Below are positions 21,527 to 33,589 of a DNA stretch of 64,000 nucleotides, one piece after another; position 1 is the first letter of the stretch, and the number at the start of each line of letters is the position of its first letter. The stretch is from Topomyia yanbarensis. Lineage: Eukaryota > Arthropoda > Insecta > Diptera > Culicidae. A program made the translations under genes and the position numbers. The notes beneath the pieces are model-generated. The model had not been told where the DNA came from and made no database searches. It was given only the letters and a program-made list of their open reading frames with translations. The stretch covers positions 104,085,845-104,149,844 of the forward strand of contig NC_080671.1 of NCBI RefSeq assembly GCF_030247195.1, written 5' to 3'.

Positions 21527-24340
21527 GAGGGTGATTATTTACTACCATGAATGATAATTTGGGTGCACACCAAACAGGAAGTTTTGGATAGAACTTTTCA
21601 ACAAGTTCTCACTTTTGCCGCACTTGTCATCTAGATCATAAGTCTTTTCAAAATGATTGTTTACATAGGGCAGAAATTAGGACTCCTGGGACTTATAAGG
21701 CTGACCTTCAGATGATCGCTGACAAACCGAGGAGTGAAAACTTGCTGTATTTTTAATGAATTGCAACATTTTCAAATGTTTCATCAAGGAGTGACACCGT
21801 GTACAGCTCACGATCTGTTTGAATAATGGATAAATAATAATATATTTCTAATACTGAAACGAATCTCTAAAGAGCAACACATATTAGCCCTATACATACA
21901 AGGAAGAATACATGTGCGGGCGCAGAAGAGCCTACTTGCTATTTTAAGTTGTGTTACCTCCAATAAACATGATGCAATCTCAACTGGTCCTGTTGAATTT
22001 TGTAGAAGCAGCATATTAAGCTTATACTCATATCTAACAAGAAACTCTGCTGTATTGTAGTTGTATTACCCAACTGTGCACATTACCGGAAGTATCGTAC
22101 TGAAACCAACGAATGTACGTAAAAGCACCACACCACCAAGAATCCGACAGTCACATTCACCAATCATCAACTGTCGTAAACGATTATTGTCAATCGGTAA
22201 ACGGGTGCGCAGTTATTTGGTTGCACTTTCTTCACACTCATGGGCCGCCGGTCGGTGAAGGTAGTTGACGAAGCGATCGGTATCTTGGCTGGCAGTAAAT
22301 TAGCAAATACTCAATGCGAACGGGTATACGGTCGGTCCATCACGTTAGTAGGCTATGCGAAAAAAAAATGCGCTTATCGTAGTGTCCACCGATTTGTGGC
22401 GCTGTGGCGGGTTTTATTGGTTCGGTTGGCACTTTTGCGTGGTGACGTTCCGTCATTCGTTGAAAGAGTGTGATGATTTCAGTGAGTTGCTCCATACCTA
22501 CAACAAAACACTTGCAGCATAACAATTGCAATACTTTAGTGCCGTGCACAATATTGCCCCCCGTAACAAATTCATGCAAGGATTTAACGAATTCTTAGCA
22601 CGTAGAGCGTTGCAAATTGACGACTATTTCTTTATTGAAATCAACTTTCATTGCAGGTTGAGACCACCTCGGAACAGCTGCATTGAACACATCAGCACTG
22701 CTCACCGCCACCGGTACAATTTGTTTGGAGTAGCTAGCTTCTTACGGCTCAGTCCATTTAAATAATTTATATTTAGCAATGTTTTTTTGAATAGTATTAC
22801 ATACTGGTGGATATCGCTTGAGTGATCGAAAATAAAAGTCAGAAGAGCGGATACTACTTAAAACCTTAAAACTTGAAACCTTATCTACTAGAGTTTGAAA
22901 ATTGGCTTCAACTTTTTACTGAGAAGTTTTTCAAATCCACTTTTATATTGAAATGAAATTCAAGTAGAACTTTGTCTGTAATTCGTCTTTAACCTGTTCC
23001 TGCCCAGCCTTTTTTCCTGTAGTGAGATTTTTAGTTAGTCTTACACCGTATGCCCTCAGCCCGAAGTTTTTGCTTCAAAACAGTATTGCAAAAACATCCC
23101 AAAATAATTGTGGTGATATTTTCAAGCTTCACAGAATTTAAAAAAAAAACTTCATTAAGGCTTAATTTTAATTATAATACATCAAAAATTAATTTCTAAA
23201 ACTCTGTGGAGCTATGGAAATCACATTCACAAAGAAATTGTGACATAATATTACTTTGAATTAGAGCTTAAAAAATACGACATACGAATAAGAGTTTGAA
23301 CGAACGTGTTGTTCGTGAATTTAGAAACTAAAAATAAATTAAAACGTTCTGCGATTGCTAATCGCTATCTACTACCAGCTCTGTTCCCAGCATACAGTTA
23401 TGCAACACGCACACCGTCTCAACCGAATCTTTCGGAAAAATCCAGTTCAAGGTTAGATTAAAACATACGATCAGTCTGCACCGCCGGGAAGATCGCTTCA
23501 GTTGCAGTCCAATCGCAAGGTTCTAAAAATGTCCACCAAAGAGATTCTGCCGAGAGCAAGAGAGAAAGAAGAAAAAGCAAACACACTCAAATGGTAGCGA
23601 GAGTAACTTACGACGTCATCGCCAACTATGTCGGTCAACGAACCACTTCTCGCCGTCAATTACTCGTTAAATTCGAATCAGTTTCGCCAGTCCGCACTTA
23701 CTTCAAACTTGGAGCCGGGCGCTATTTCCGACCGAGCGGCCAGAAGTGGAACCACTTCATTCTGGATTTGTTCTCAGTGCGTTCTATGGGTTTCGTCTTG
23801 TTCCAGCAGTTCCCGGTCACGTGTATGCCTCCATTTTGCTTCCACAACCCGTTCAATTGACTGTGACGCCGAGAATTTGTTTCACTTAAACTTTGACACA
23901 GGCCTGGTACCGGCGAATGAAACTTTGTTTAGCGATGCTTATTTTTCTGTTACTGAGTGCGTTGAGATTCGTTGCTTATCATCGTCGCCCATGCCATCTG
24001 GAATGGAACTGTGGGCCAGACATAGCGTCTCTATTCTAGCAGGGACGGCGGAATACGTGGGTAGTATAAGTAGTACTACCCACTCGAAAATTACCGAGGG
24101 GGGAATTACCCACTCGAAAGTTTGGAACAAACCACAACCTGAAATTAAGCACGTTGTGTCATTTTCATATTAAACTTGCAGTTTTTTGACAAACAGAAAA
24201 TAACTGTCCGGACATCATGAACCGGATCGCCGACCGGCCTCCTTGGATCCGCTGGGAACTCTTGGGATCAGATTTCCAGGTAACTGTTAGCATGTCAACC
24301 AAAAGAGAAGAGATAACTAAATTCGGATATCTATCGGGGG
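21527..24340. other. No recognised gene; somewhat less repetitive
   Basis: Several short open frames occur (for example at 22.06-22.77 and 23.59-24.17 kb), but none shows a domain, and overlapping frames of similar length argue against coding. Near 23497 TTCAGTTG resembles an arthropod initiator, with an AT-rich ATTAAAA about 35 bp upstream, so a promoter is possible but unproven. TTACCCACTCGAAA occurs twice near 24080-24120. A host-gene exon or an unrecognised LTR could hide here. Confidence 0.35.
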
Positions 24341-24349
24341 TTTAGTAAT

Positions 24350-25030
24350 ATGTGTATGAGAGACATACAGGATCGGATAACTGGCACTAGAACACTAGGC
24401 GCACGACCATACAACATGTTTAATGTTACGATAACCGTCACCACAAGCGTTGAGACCGTTCTCCCCGGCCCCAATATTCCGAAGATGCGCATTCAACGTA
24501 CCATGATTGGACATGACCCGATATATCACCCAAAGGAGTTCACGACCTTCATCCATCCCCTTTAACCAAGGTTTGCTCTTTCGGATTCCAAAACTTTCAT
24601 TACCCCACGACATTTGATAAATTTTAAAACGTCCTCTAACAAGATATACTGAAAAATTTGTTGAAGCTACGCAAGCATTCATAAATATCTCCTTCTAATG
24701 CTAAAGTGTCCGCCTTCTCATTACCCGGCATGAAGCAAAGTGAAAGAACTCAAACTTATATTTGTATCTGGTAATCTGGAGAGATTTTTCTTTCGTCTGA
24801 ATCAAACCAGTCAAAACGCTTCCATCGGAGGAATTTCTTGTTTTGATTCGATTGTTTCGGATATATTGGAAGCGTAAGTCTTTGAATGAATGGGCACACT
24901 AAATGTAGCGAGGTCGATTGAAATGATAAATCTAACACGCTAGGCCGAGCTGGTGGCGTTCATATCATTTTCATCATAGTCAAGATAGTCATATTGAAAT
25001 TGTCTTGAATATCATACATTAAGAGATCGT
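24350..25030 (-). pseudogene. I-clade LINE fragment, internally deleted
   Basis: 24395-24682 on the minus strand reads as the C-terminal zone of I ORF2: a KPWLKGMDEGR stretch corresponds to KPWFRGMDVGR of the 0.5-kb element, and HVVW occurs near the end. DNA at about 24780-25030 instead matches the endonuclease region of the same element (the ACACGCTAGGCCGAGCTGGTGG block). RT and most of RNase H are therefore missing between them. Stops are present and it is not functional. Confidence 0.8.
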
Positions 25031-25109
25031 TAAAAAAGCACATGCGGTAGAGACGAATTACGTTGACCAATCGGACGAGAATCAAAGCATCGGAAGTGCG
25101 GAAATTCGC

Positions 25110-26110
25110 ATGGTCGAATCGTCGTCACATTGCAAAAAGTTTTTGTTGGGTGTGTCTGTGAACAGGAAATATAACCGATTCGAAGTTGATACTTGTTCGC
25201 CGGTCAGTATAATCAGTGCGGAAAACGATACGGAACTCGCTAGCTATTACTATACAAGCATTGAGGTTAGGTATTCTCGACGCTTTGAATCCCAGAGAAA
25301 GACTACGAAGTTATCACTGTACGTGTTGAATTCAGGAGAGCACCCGTTGCTAGGCCGCCGGTGGGTATTTCTAAAGGAACGGAAAATACCCTTCAATATT
25401 TTTAACGACAGTTGAAGATGAATTGGAGAAACTTGTTGCAGAAGGTGTACTGTCGAAGGTGAATTCGTCGCTTTGTGGATGAGTTGTTTGCTTCACTTGT
25501 GGGAGGCAAAAAGTTGTTCAGGGTCGATCTGCAGCTTGAGGTGGCTCCGGAGGATCGTAAAATTCTCACGCTGTCTACGCATCGTGGTCTGCATAGTCCG
25601 AATAGATTGGTGTACGGTGTCGCGTCGGTTCCAGCTATCTATCAGCGACAAATGGAAGCCATACTACAAAGAATAGAAGATGTTAAAGTTTTTCTGGACG
25701 ACATAAAAATAACGGGAGAGAACGATGAAGCTCACTTACATCGACTTGAGAAAGAATTACAGCGACTGAATGTGAATGCAGAATACGAGTCAACAAGGAC
25801 AAATGTAAGACCCTCGTCGACAAGATCGAGTTCTGTGGATACTCGATTGATAAAGACGGTATTCTCAATAACCGGAAGAAGGAGAGGACAATCCAGGAGA
25901 TGCCTAGACCAAAGAACAGAGATGAAGTCCAGTCGTTTGTAGGGTTCGTAAACTATTACGGACGGTTTTTTCAAAACCTGTACCCATTGAACAACTTACT
26001 TAAAAATGACGTACCGTTCAGATGGACCCAATAATTCGAAGACGACATTTCCAAATTGGTTTTAACGGATCTATTAATGGGAAACATTCACAACTGGGAT
26101 TATTTTGTCG
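25110..26110 (+). pseudogene. Ty3/gypsy-type pol remnant (protease, RT)
   Basis: 25110-25415 resembles a retropepsin: FEVDTCSPVSII aligns with the VDTGSPVS active-site motif, but Gly is Cys, and a C-terminal LLGRRW block is present. 25475-25770 is an RT piece with FRVDLQ, THRGLHSPNRL, VPAIYQRQMEAIL and the catalytic FLDDIKI. Further pieces in other frames (FCGYSIDKDGI, FVGFVNYYGRFF) continue to about 26.1 kb with stops between. The order protease-RT and the FLDD box fit Ty3/gypsy. No LTRs, integrase or primer-binding site were found. It is a dead fragment. Confidence 0.82.
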
Positions 26111-26780
26111 TGACTAACGACTTACCTTTCAATATAGGGGCCCCTTTTCAAAATTTCGGAATAAAAATGATGTAAGATTTTGAACGCTTATATCTTTTGT
26201 TGTACTGAATGCATTTAATAAATTTATTCGGCATTTTGTCGAAAATATTTGTACCAATGTTGTATTAAATTTTGGAATATGTAGGATATTCATTATCAAC
26301 GGAAAAATAGTGTTTTGAAAAATCTTTCGAAAACGACTCGGAAAAGTGAAAATTTTCAGCCCATCCCGCACAGAGCCGTCAAAATGGTGCAGCAAATGAA
26401 CAATAAAATAATGAAAAGTTTATATATAGGTCCACTACATGTTTGTTCCTATGATTATTCGTATTGGGTTGCTTGACGAGAGCAGTTGGTGGGGGAAAGC
26501 CGGGATATTAATTTTGGTTAAGCCATTAGAAGTCGGACGGAAAGGAAAGGCTCATGCACGCCACGAGAACGAGCGAGAAAGCGATAGTAGTGCATATTAG
26601 CGAAAGCGTTACGTACATTTTGAACCTTATTAACTTTTCTTCTACAAAACGGATTGCCAATCTTGTTTCATAAATCGGAAGGAAAACGTTCAATGCTTGC
26701 TACCGATACGTTCTTTGCTATATAAAATTTGTTTAAATAGTTCGAAAACTACTTTAAATGAAATCAACATTAATGATAAA
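26111..26780. other. No recognised feature
   Basis: AT-rich spacer without supportable genes or repeats. Confidence 0.45.
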
Positions 26781-26783
26781 ACC

Positions 26784-26791
26784 TATAAATA
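26784..26791 (+). promoter_or_regulatory. TATA box candidate upstream of histone-like unit
   Basis: TATAAATA lies about 120 bp upstream of the basic, Lys-rich reading segment at 26.9 kb. Animal replication-dependent histone genes often use a TATA box at this kind of distance. No transcription start is proven. Confidence 0.35.
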
Positions 26792-26899
26792 GGTGTGTCG
26801 CAGCTTTTCTCAAAGCCAGACGTGTGTAAGACGCAGTGCATAACAGACGTGCGTGGTCGTGAGAAGCTGCATCGGACGACCAATCAAATCAGCTACCAT

Positions 26900-27200
26900 C
26901 GGAGAGAAGAAGAAAAACGTTGGTGGAGGTGGTGGCGGTGAGAAGTCCAAAAAGCCAAAGGCTAAGAAACGCAGTCACTGAAAAGGCGGTAGTAACTGCC
27001 ACTAAAATGCCACCAAAACATCGAAGGCTGCAAAGCGTACTCATTCGGTGTGAGCTGCGAAAGGGGAAAGATCGTATGGATGTACGCAGTAAAAACAATC
27101 GTCGGCAAGGTTTGAATTGTTTTAAAAGATTCCCGTCTTGTATCAACATAGTTATCTACAAACCGTCCTTATTAGGACGAATACAAAATGGAAAAAGAAT
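26900..27200 (+). pseudogene. Degenerate histone-like unit 1
   Basis: The segment starts with a Lys-rich, glycine-run piece (GEKSKKPKAKK) resembling a linker-histone tail or basic histone N terminus. A stop and frameshift follow, then an ATG at 27007 opening MPPK; one frame over it reads SKAAKR, which together resemble an H2B N terminus. The rest of a core-histone fold is absent. At 27164-27179 a canonical histone-type 3' hairpin follows, then a purine-rich AAAATGGAAAAAGA stretch like the histone downstream element. The reading is not a working gene. Which histone it came from is uncertain, and the H2B link is an inference from a dozen residues. Confidence 0.5.
27164..27179 (+). terminator. 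Histone-type mRNA 3' stem-loop
   Basis: CGTCCT-TATT-AGGACG gives a 6-bp stem with a 4-nt loop. It fits the replication-dependent histone consensus (stem YYYU/ARRR, loop HHUH) except that the outermost pair is C-G rather than G-C. A purine-rich element lies about 6-15 nt downstream, where U7 snRNA would pair. Confidence 0.6.
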
Positions 27201-27459
27201 TTAATTAGAAAGTTTCTTTTATTAACTGGTATTAAGTTTGCGCTTGGTAATTCTGTACTTTTACCAGTGAATTATAAGAAAATGTTTTTCTAATTTACAA
27301 ACCCGAAGGTTTTTGCAAATCCTTCCAAGAAAATCAGTGAATCTGCCAACTCTGCCACTAAGCGAAAGCTACACCAAAACGAATGATGAAAATATTTTCA
27401 TTTATCGAACAAAAGGACGTCCTTCCATCTGCATTGTAAAGTCAATAAATAGGAACACC

Positions 27460-27645
27460 ATGATGAAAACCGTGCTCATTCGGTATGAGCTGCGAAAGGG
27501 GAAAGATCGTACGGAGTAAAACAATCGCAGTAAAACAATCGTCGGCAAGGTTTGAATTGTTTTAAAAGATTCCCGTCTTGAATCAACATAGTTATCCTCA
27601 AACCGTCCTTATTAGGACAAAGGCAAAATGGAAAAAGATGGGTTG
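27460..27645 (+). repeat. Degenerate histone-like unit 2 (3' part duplicated)
   Basis: Directly repeats 27040-27200: GTGAGCTGCGAAAGGGGAAA / ATGAGCTGCGAAAGGGGAAA, then AATCGTCGGCAAGG and GATTCCCGTCTTG. It has a small internal duplication (CAGTAAAACAATCG), and the hairpin CGTCCT-TATT-AGGACA at 27604-27619, where the outer pair is lost. The purine-rich AAAATGGAAAAAGA motif follows again. The spacing suggests two decayed 3' ends of a former histone cluster or a local duplication. Confidence 0.55.
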
Positions 27646-28770
27646 GTAATGTATATGACATAACAGGGGTGTCGTGACCACACTTCGAAGTTATTTCAAA
27701 TCTTGCAAAGCATAAATTGACATAATTTCAATGATTGTTCCTTTATGAATGAAATGACAAATTTTCAGGTCAACGCGGCAATAACTTTGCAATTTATTGA
27801 ACAATTTTATATTTTTAGTTATCATATATTAACTGTCATCTCTTCCAAACAACTTAATCCTCTGCTGCCAACCACGTGGTTTTGCAGGGTTAAGGAGAAT
27901 CATTGTAAAATGTCCAATACATGATTTTATGTTGTTACCTCCACTAAAACCACTTCATAACACTCCCACCTGTCATACATGTACATTGTCTGCATGTTGA
28001 AATCATTATATGAAATTATTGACCTGTATTCAACGCGGAGAACTCGGTAATAAAATTGTTTTGCTGAATATACTAACGAACGGGATCCCCAGGAAAATTT
28101 CGCTGAGCCCGGTGAATCGAACTTAATGCGCAAAATTTAGCCATTTGAAGGAGATACAAGCAGAATTTTAAGAATATGAGCATCGCGGTTATGCCCCGGA
28201 CATTACCCGCCCCTAGTTTTTCGCTAAGCGTGTTCATTTCTGTACGGAAAAGATTCCGATGGTTGTTTCGAGAGATTTTAACATTGATATTTCAAAGCAA
28301 GAAAATTGTTCATTTCATGAATGAATGTCTCAACGAGCTTAGAATCCAGCGCATCCCCTATCAACGCAGACGCCAACAACAAAGGTTCTTTTCAGAACCA
28401 CCATAATTATTATAAAGAATAACTTGAAACATTCCCACATATTTCATTGAGTATCATTCGATTTGAATTACAAGTCAAACGAGTAGTCACGACACTCCGG
28501 TTATGTCCTAGACATTACCCACCCATCTTTTTTGAAAAATGACACATTTTTTTCAGTGTATATTTTTTCAGACAGAAGTATTCATTCCCTGTAACTCGTT
28601 CTCAGATAGTTTTGCTGTATAAAATACAGTTATCGAACAAAAATTTTTTGAAATTCATACACGTAGAAACGTTTACGCCCTTTTGAAAAGTTGCTCTTGA
28701 GTCAAAATAATCTTATTACCTGTGGAAAATATTTAGTCTTGCATGACGGTGAAACGTGTAAAGTTTCATT
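27646..28770. other. No recognised gene
   Basis: Contains a weak direct repeat (CGGTTATG...ACATTACCC at about 28190 and 28498) and otherwise unassigned DNA. Confidence 0.45.
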
Positions 28771-28774
28771 GGAA

Positions 28775-31700
28775 TCTAAGATGGTCGGTCACGATTTTAA
28801 AGATTTTCGGACGGATCTTCGTGGAATTCCTCACTTGTCTCCAATCATGTGGGACAATATTACTCTCAAGAAACTTGTTAAATAAATTCAACAAGCGTCT
28901 CTTGGCAGAGTCTGGCAGATTCTTTAACAGGTTAAATTTGATTCTGTCTGGCCCTGAGGCTTTCTTGTTACATGACTAGAGAGCAAGTGAGAACTCCACC
29001 ATCGAAAACGCTATTTCGTTCGCTTTATCATGAGGGGGCGCGGCTCGGTAGATCTTCTGTGCCGGTGCGGAATCCGGACAAACCTTCTTGGCGAAATCGG
29101 ATATCCAACGGTTTGAACATTGGTGCTGTTTCGGTTTCGCATACGTCAGGCGGTGCCTTAAAGATTGCTCATCGATGTTTCTCGTGTTAATCCGTCAACG
29201 AACCGGCGCAAGTAACCACGTTTCTTGGCTTTCATCAAACTTTTCATTCGCTTTTCTAACGTCGCGTACTGTCGATAACTAGCGGGTAACCCGTCGTCCC
29301 GGAAGGCCTAATACGTGGCAGCCTTCTCCGCGTATGCGTCTGAGCACTCTTTGTCCCACCACGGGTTGGGAGAACGACTTTGTGTGTACGCGCCCGGTAC
29401 TCGTTTCGTCTGCAGCTGAATCGGCTCTTATGTTGATTCAATAGTTTCGGATATCGTAGTCATGTAGCTCCTCCAATCAATATTTCGTGTGAGGTCATAC
29501 GAGACATTAATTGTTTCGGATGGTCTTGAACCGTTAGCGATTAAAATAACGATAGGCAAATGGTTACTACCGTGGGGATCAGGGATTACCTTCCACTTGC
29601 AATCCAACTATAGCGGTGTCGAGCACAAAGATAAATCTAGCGCCCTTGCGCGCACTGGTGGAGGAGGAATTTGTGTTTAAAAAGGTCATATTGAAGTTGT
29701 CGCAAAAATCTTGGATTAATGTTTATCTGTTATCATCTTGAAGACAACCCCTATACTGTACCGTGCGAGTTGAAGTCTCCTAGAACTACCGGCGGTGCTG
29801 GTAGAAGTTCCGCGATATTACTAAGCGTTCGATGCCCTACCCGGGCTGGAGTCGAGGGGAAGTTGATTCGATTGAAAAATAGCACTTTTTGATCCCCAAA
29901 AGTACCCCTCTGTAAGGATCTTCTCGATCCAAGCGAATGATATTAAAGTCGTGGAAGTTGAGGTCTATTTCTGAAGTAAGCCATTTTTCACATAATGCAA
30001 ATGCGTCACATTTCAAGTTATTTATTAGCATTTTGAATGAATCGATTTTGGGGAGAATTCTTCTGCAATTCCACAGTAGAACAATGATCAGACCCGCGAC
30101 CTCGTTCGATGATTTAGCCATCGAGGGATACGATCGCTGCAAGAAGGTTATCAGAATGCTTTTAAGTGGATCAGTGACATTGCAGGCTGTAAAAATCAAG
30201 TCCACGATTTCAGAGAATTTAATCAGTTCACTACTGGGCTGAGTATCTGTTTGCAAAAAGGGGGCACTTCGGATTTTAGGTGTCCCTGAAAGTGACGGGT
30301 ACTCCTTATTGGAATTCAAATTCCCGAAGTCTAGGAGTTACTTACTTCGGTTTTAAAGCAGCACTTTCATTGATTTGATTTGCTGATGATGCCGCAACCG
30401 CAGTGGAGGACATCTTGGAGCCCTTACAAGGCAGTTTAGGAGATGAAAGATTTCTCCTCTTCCTAAACTTCTCCGGAATGACAAAGGACATCAGGATAAG
30501 CCTCGACAGGAATCAAGCGACCATAAGGGTTTTCTGAAAGGACTGGTCGGGGTGCACTATTTAACAATACTGCAAAAGTGCGCTTTGATCGCTTCAGTTT
30601 ATCCCCGCGCTGCTTGTATGCAGGACATGATGTAAGCTCATGAGGACTATCCCCGCAATAGAGACACTTTTCGGCATTTTTATCGCAAGAGATATCCTCA
30701 TGTTCTTCCCCACATTTGCCACACCTTGCCTTATTGCTACAATGTGATGGTGTATGGCCGAGCTGTTTGCATTTAAGGCAGTGCATGACTGGCGGATAGG
30801 TAGACGAAGCTTCCCCAGCATGACGTGACTTGGGAGAGCAGACCCGGCGAAGGTTACATGAAACGAGTCCGTCTTGGTGTAGACCTTCTTGCCATCTCAA
30901 TCCCAAATTTTAACAGACTGGAGTAAGGGATTATTAAAGCGATCAAACCTGTCCTTCAAAAAATCGTCGCTTCGTTCACCACGCCATCTGCTTCCACATT
31001 TCTTGAAGGAATATACACAAAATATTCAAGCGTGAAGCGCGGGTCCGCGACAATCCCGTTTGCTTGTTTCAAGCTACTGACTGCGACATGTGATCGGCTA
31101 GGTCGGAATTTTCGGATTTTGGATTCTGCCGAATAGTTGGCCGTCAGGTCCCGAGAATTTCGATGAACATTTAAAGGTTTTGCTTTGGGTTGAAAAAAGA
31201 CTACGAATGGTCCCGTCGAATTGGGAGGGTAAACTTTTACACGGGTATGTTGTGTGTGGACAACAACTTTTTTAAACAACTATAACTTTTGATTGAGGCA
31301 AGATTTGCTCACAAAAACAAGTAAGGCTAATTAATGTGACTATTGCCTTTCATTTGAGTAATAACAGTTACAAGGATCAGCTCTAGAAGCGAAGTTATTG
31401 CAATTAGTCTGACTCGATTCCGATGGAGCAGTGCTGCCAGGGACAGTTTACGTTGACAACGGAAAATTATGTTTTCATATATCCTCGTTATGGTGCAATA
31501 TTATTGAAAGCTGATAAAACTTAATAATTTAGGCTGTCTTTGGCTACGTTTTCCATGCAATTTGACTATTGTAAATATTCTTGGAGAACTGTATTGAGCA
31601 TTCGAAGGTAAAAATTGAGCAGCTTCTAGCACTGTAAGGGAGGCACCTAACTTTTTGACAATAGACGTTTCGTGTTTCTTGATCGCACCGTTTTCAAGGA

Positions 31701-31860
31701 AAAATAGTTTTGAAACCCTACATGCACTATAAAAAAGTTGGGCGTGAAAGGGTTAACAGTGGGGACTACCTTGCTATCATCACCATCCATGTCGGTATTA
31801 GGAGGATGATCCATTTGTCCCATTTGGGACATCTCCACGCGGGTTCAATGCACCGTGCGG
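28775..31860 (-). pseudogene. Damaged I-clade LINE: ORF1 plus 5' half of ORF2
   Basis: Minus-strand DNA follows the 0.5-5.6-kb element collinearly from its RT start (near 2780) to the ORF1 N terminus, so the RT core and RNase H are missing on the left. Recognisable pieces: ORF2 endonuclease start and ORF1 C terminus at 29837-30319, ORF1 zinc-knuckle block at 30463-30906 (CKQLGHTPSHC, CGKCGEEHEDISC, CLYCGDSPHELTSC), and ORF1 N-terminal domain at 30956-31279 (NSTGPFVVFF). The extreme ORF1 start (MEMSQMGQMD, near 31838) is separated from the rest by the repeat at 31276-31752. A deletion of about 55 bp relative to the intact copy places the ORF1 tail and ORF2 start in one frame. Confidence 0.88.
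31276..31752 (+). mobile_element. Dispersed ~480-bp repeat, copy 2, inserted in LINE ORF1
   Basis: Homologous to 16975-17450. It interrupts the I-type ORF1 between its first ~30 codons and the rest. TTAA occurs at both junctions (31272-31275 and 31753-31756), and the right edge reads GTGAAAGGG-TTAA, as expected for a piggyBac-type end. The left edge lacks a CCC start, so the mechanism is inferred. It is non-coding. Confidence 0.6.
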
Positions 31861-32204
31861 AAATACAAAAGCCAATTGGCGTGTAATAAAACGGGCTAGT
31901 GGATATAAGGTGACAATTATAACAATACTTATCTGTAGACAGGACCGTCGAGAGGCTGCCCTGGAGAAGTTGACGTCCTGTTTTACTACCGAGCCCTTTT
32001 AAACCAAAGCCCTCCAGTTCAGCATGAGTTAGTACCTATTCAGCCATGAGAAATACGTGAGTCTGTGATTTCTATTAGTCTCCGGTTGTTTCATATTGCC
32101 ACATCCACAGATAGTATGCCAGACAGGTTAATTTCGACAGCTTCTTATTCCGTGGTATCTAAATCGGACAAAATTGCCATAGTTACAAGTTTTTCAATTT
32201 GCGG
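31861..32204. other. No recognised feature
   Basis: May include the 5' UTR of the damaged I LINE just to its left; nothing else can be supported. Confidence 0.4.
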
Positions 32205-32470
32205 GTACTCAGGAATCAGGAATCAGTAGAGCCTGACTCAAAAGCACGTTCCCCATGTTGATCGGAGATATGCGTCTTGCCATGAATCGTCATTTCATCA
32301 TTTCCCTGATGGGAAAGATTGGGGAAGTGGTAAGGTTAGGGGTACGGATACAGAACAATTAAAACAGAGCATTCTGCACCCCCGGAAGGATGCTGATTGA
32401 TTTGCAGGTGCTACAATAGCAGAAATAATAGTTTTAACCCCCGAAGGGATTTAGAATTTTAGCATATTTC
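32205..32470 (+). repeat. Dispersed repeat, intact site version
   Basis: Reverse complement of 61500-61655 plus 62000-62095: shared blocks are TTTGCAGGTGCTACAATAGC, CAGAACAATTAAAACAGA, GGAAGTGGTAAGG and a GGGAAATGATGAAATGA segment. It lacks the Harbinger-like MITE present in the other copy, so it shows the pre-insertion state. Several short G/C-rich blocks (CCCCCGGAAGG, CCCCCGAAGGG) recur through the family. The parent element is not identified; LINE 3' UTR is one option. Confidence 0.7.
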
Positions 32471-33589
32471 GTTTCGCGAAACAAACGCCTCTGCTAGATT
32501 GAGAGCATAATCAGCACGCTATGTCTAACATGGTGCAATTGTAGGGTGGCTCCAGTACTTTTAACAACAGATCTATTTTTGTTCGACATAGTGGGTTGGA
32601 ACGCGATATTTTGCTTCTACTAGGCAGACAAAGCGACACACGGTTTGATTTATTTGCTGGTAGCGGTGGAGCAATTTTTAGCGTTTGTTGTACGCAAAAT
32701 AAGAAGGTAGCAGATGCAGCTCGAAATTCTCGTTTAAAATTATTAAATCAAAAAGATTTTTAATTTACATAAGTTTATCATATTGAATAAAAAAAACTAT
32801 TCGTAGATTTTATGCAGGTTTCATTAATAAATAATGTGATATGCCTGACTTACGAGCCGGTTTTGATATGCTGTGAGAATATTTAGGACCTGACAACAAT
32901 ATAGACACAAAACTCGGTAATCAGACGCAAATTAAACAACAAACTGAGTACTGCTGATATTGGATTAACTGAACCGATTTGATTTCTTTATTTCGCATAT
33001 TAAAAAAGGGAATTTTTATAGATATCACACGGATCAGTGACATAGCCAGGGGGTTAACCCCCCCCCCCCCCGCCCCCCCTAACCAAAAATTAATCGGATT
33101 GTAAAAAAATGTATTGATGCTGACTAATTTAGTTAAATATTATGCAAAATATTTTTGGAGGAATATTGTCTAATCCCTACATTGAGAACCTATTGTTTTA
33201 AGTATCATGACAACGTTTGGAAAATTGTGGGAAGGGATTCTTATAACTTATCTCTTAGCCGAGATGCCGTAATTGTCAAGTTATATCCATATAAAATAGA
33301 ATAATTGCCTGAATTATTATGAGCTTTCTTTAAAAAGATGTTCCAAAGGATTAGGGACAATTTTTCGAATGGGAAACCGAGTTTGAATAGGTTGATTGTC
33401 TATAAAACATAAACTTGCTCACCAAAAAACGTGCATACATTTCAACATTTGCTGAAAATGTACACCCAAAACTCGGCCGTAATACCTTTACGGTAATAAG
33501 AAAAAAAAATGCTCTAATAGCAAGACGTTTCATGCTAAAACGGTCCCTACACAAAATTCCCCAAACGGCAATACCAACACTAGACTGCC
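32471..33589. other. Unassigned; one hAT-like MITE terminus
   Basis: At 33041-33110 CAGTGACATAGCCAGGGGG is followed by a C homopolymer run and a segment with ATTGATGCTGACTAATTTAG. The latter, inverted, recurs at 39375-39425 beside another such end. Ends of the CAG(T/C)GGCGTAGCCAG type are common in hAT-like MITEs. No complete element can be delimited and the rest is unassigned. Confidence 0.45.

Noticed and set aside
23628..24173. 181-residue open frame
   Set aside because: Overlaps another open frame, shows no domain, is rich in Ser with no structure, and has no visible promoter-to-start logic.
25110..26110. A functional retroviral-type polyprotein
   Set aside because: Stops and frameshifts break it, the protease motif has Cys for Gly, and no LTR or integrase is found.
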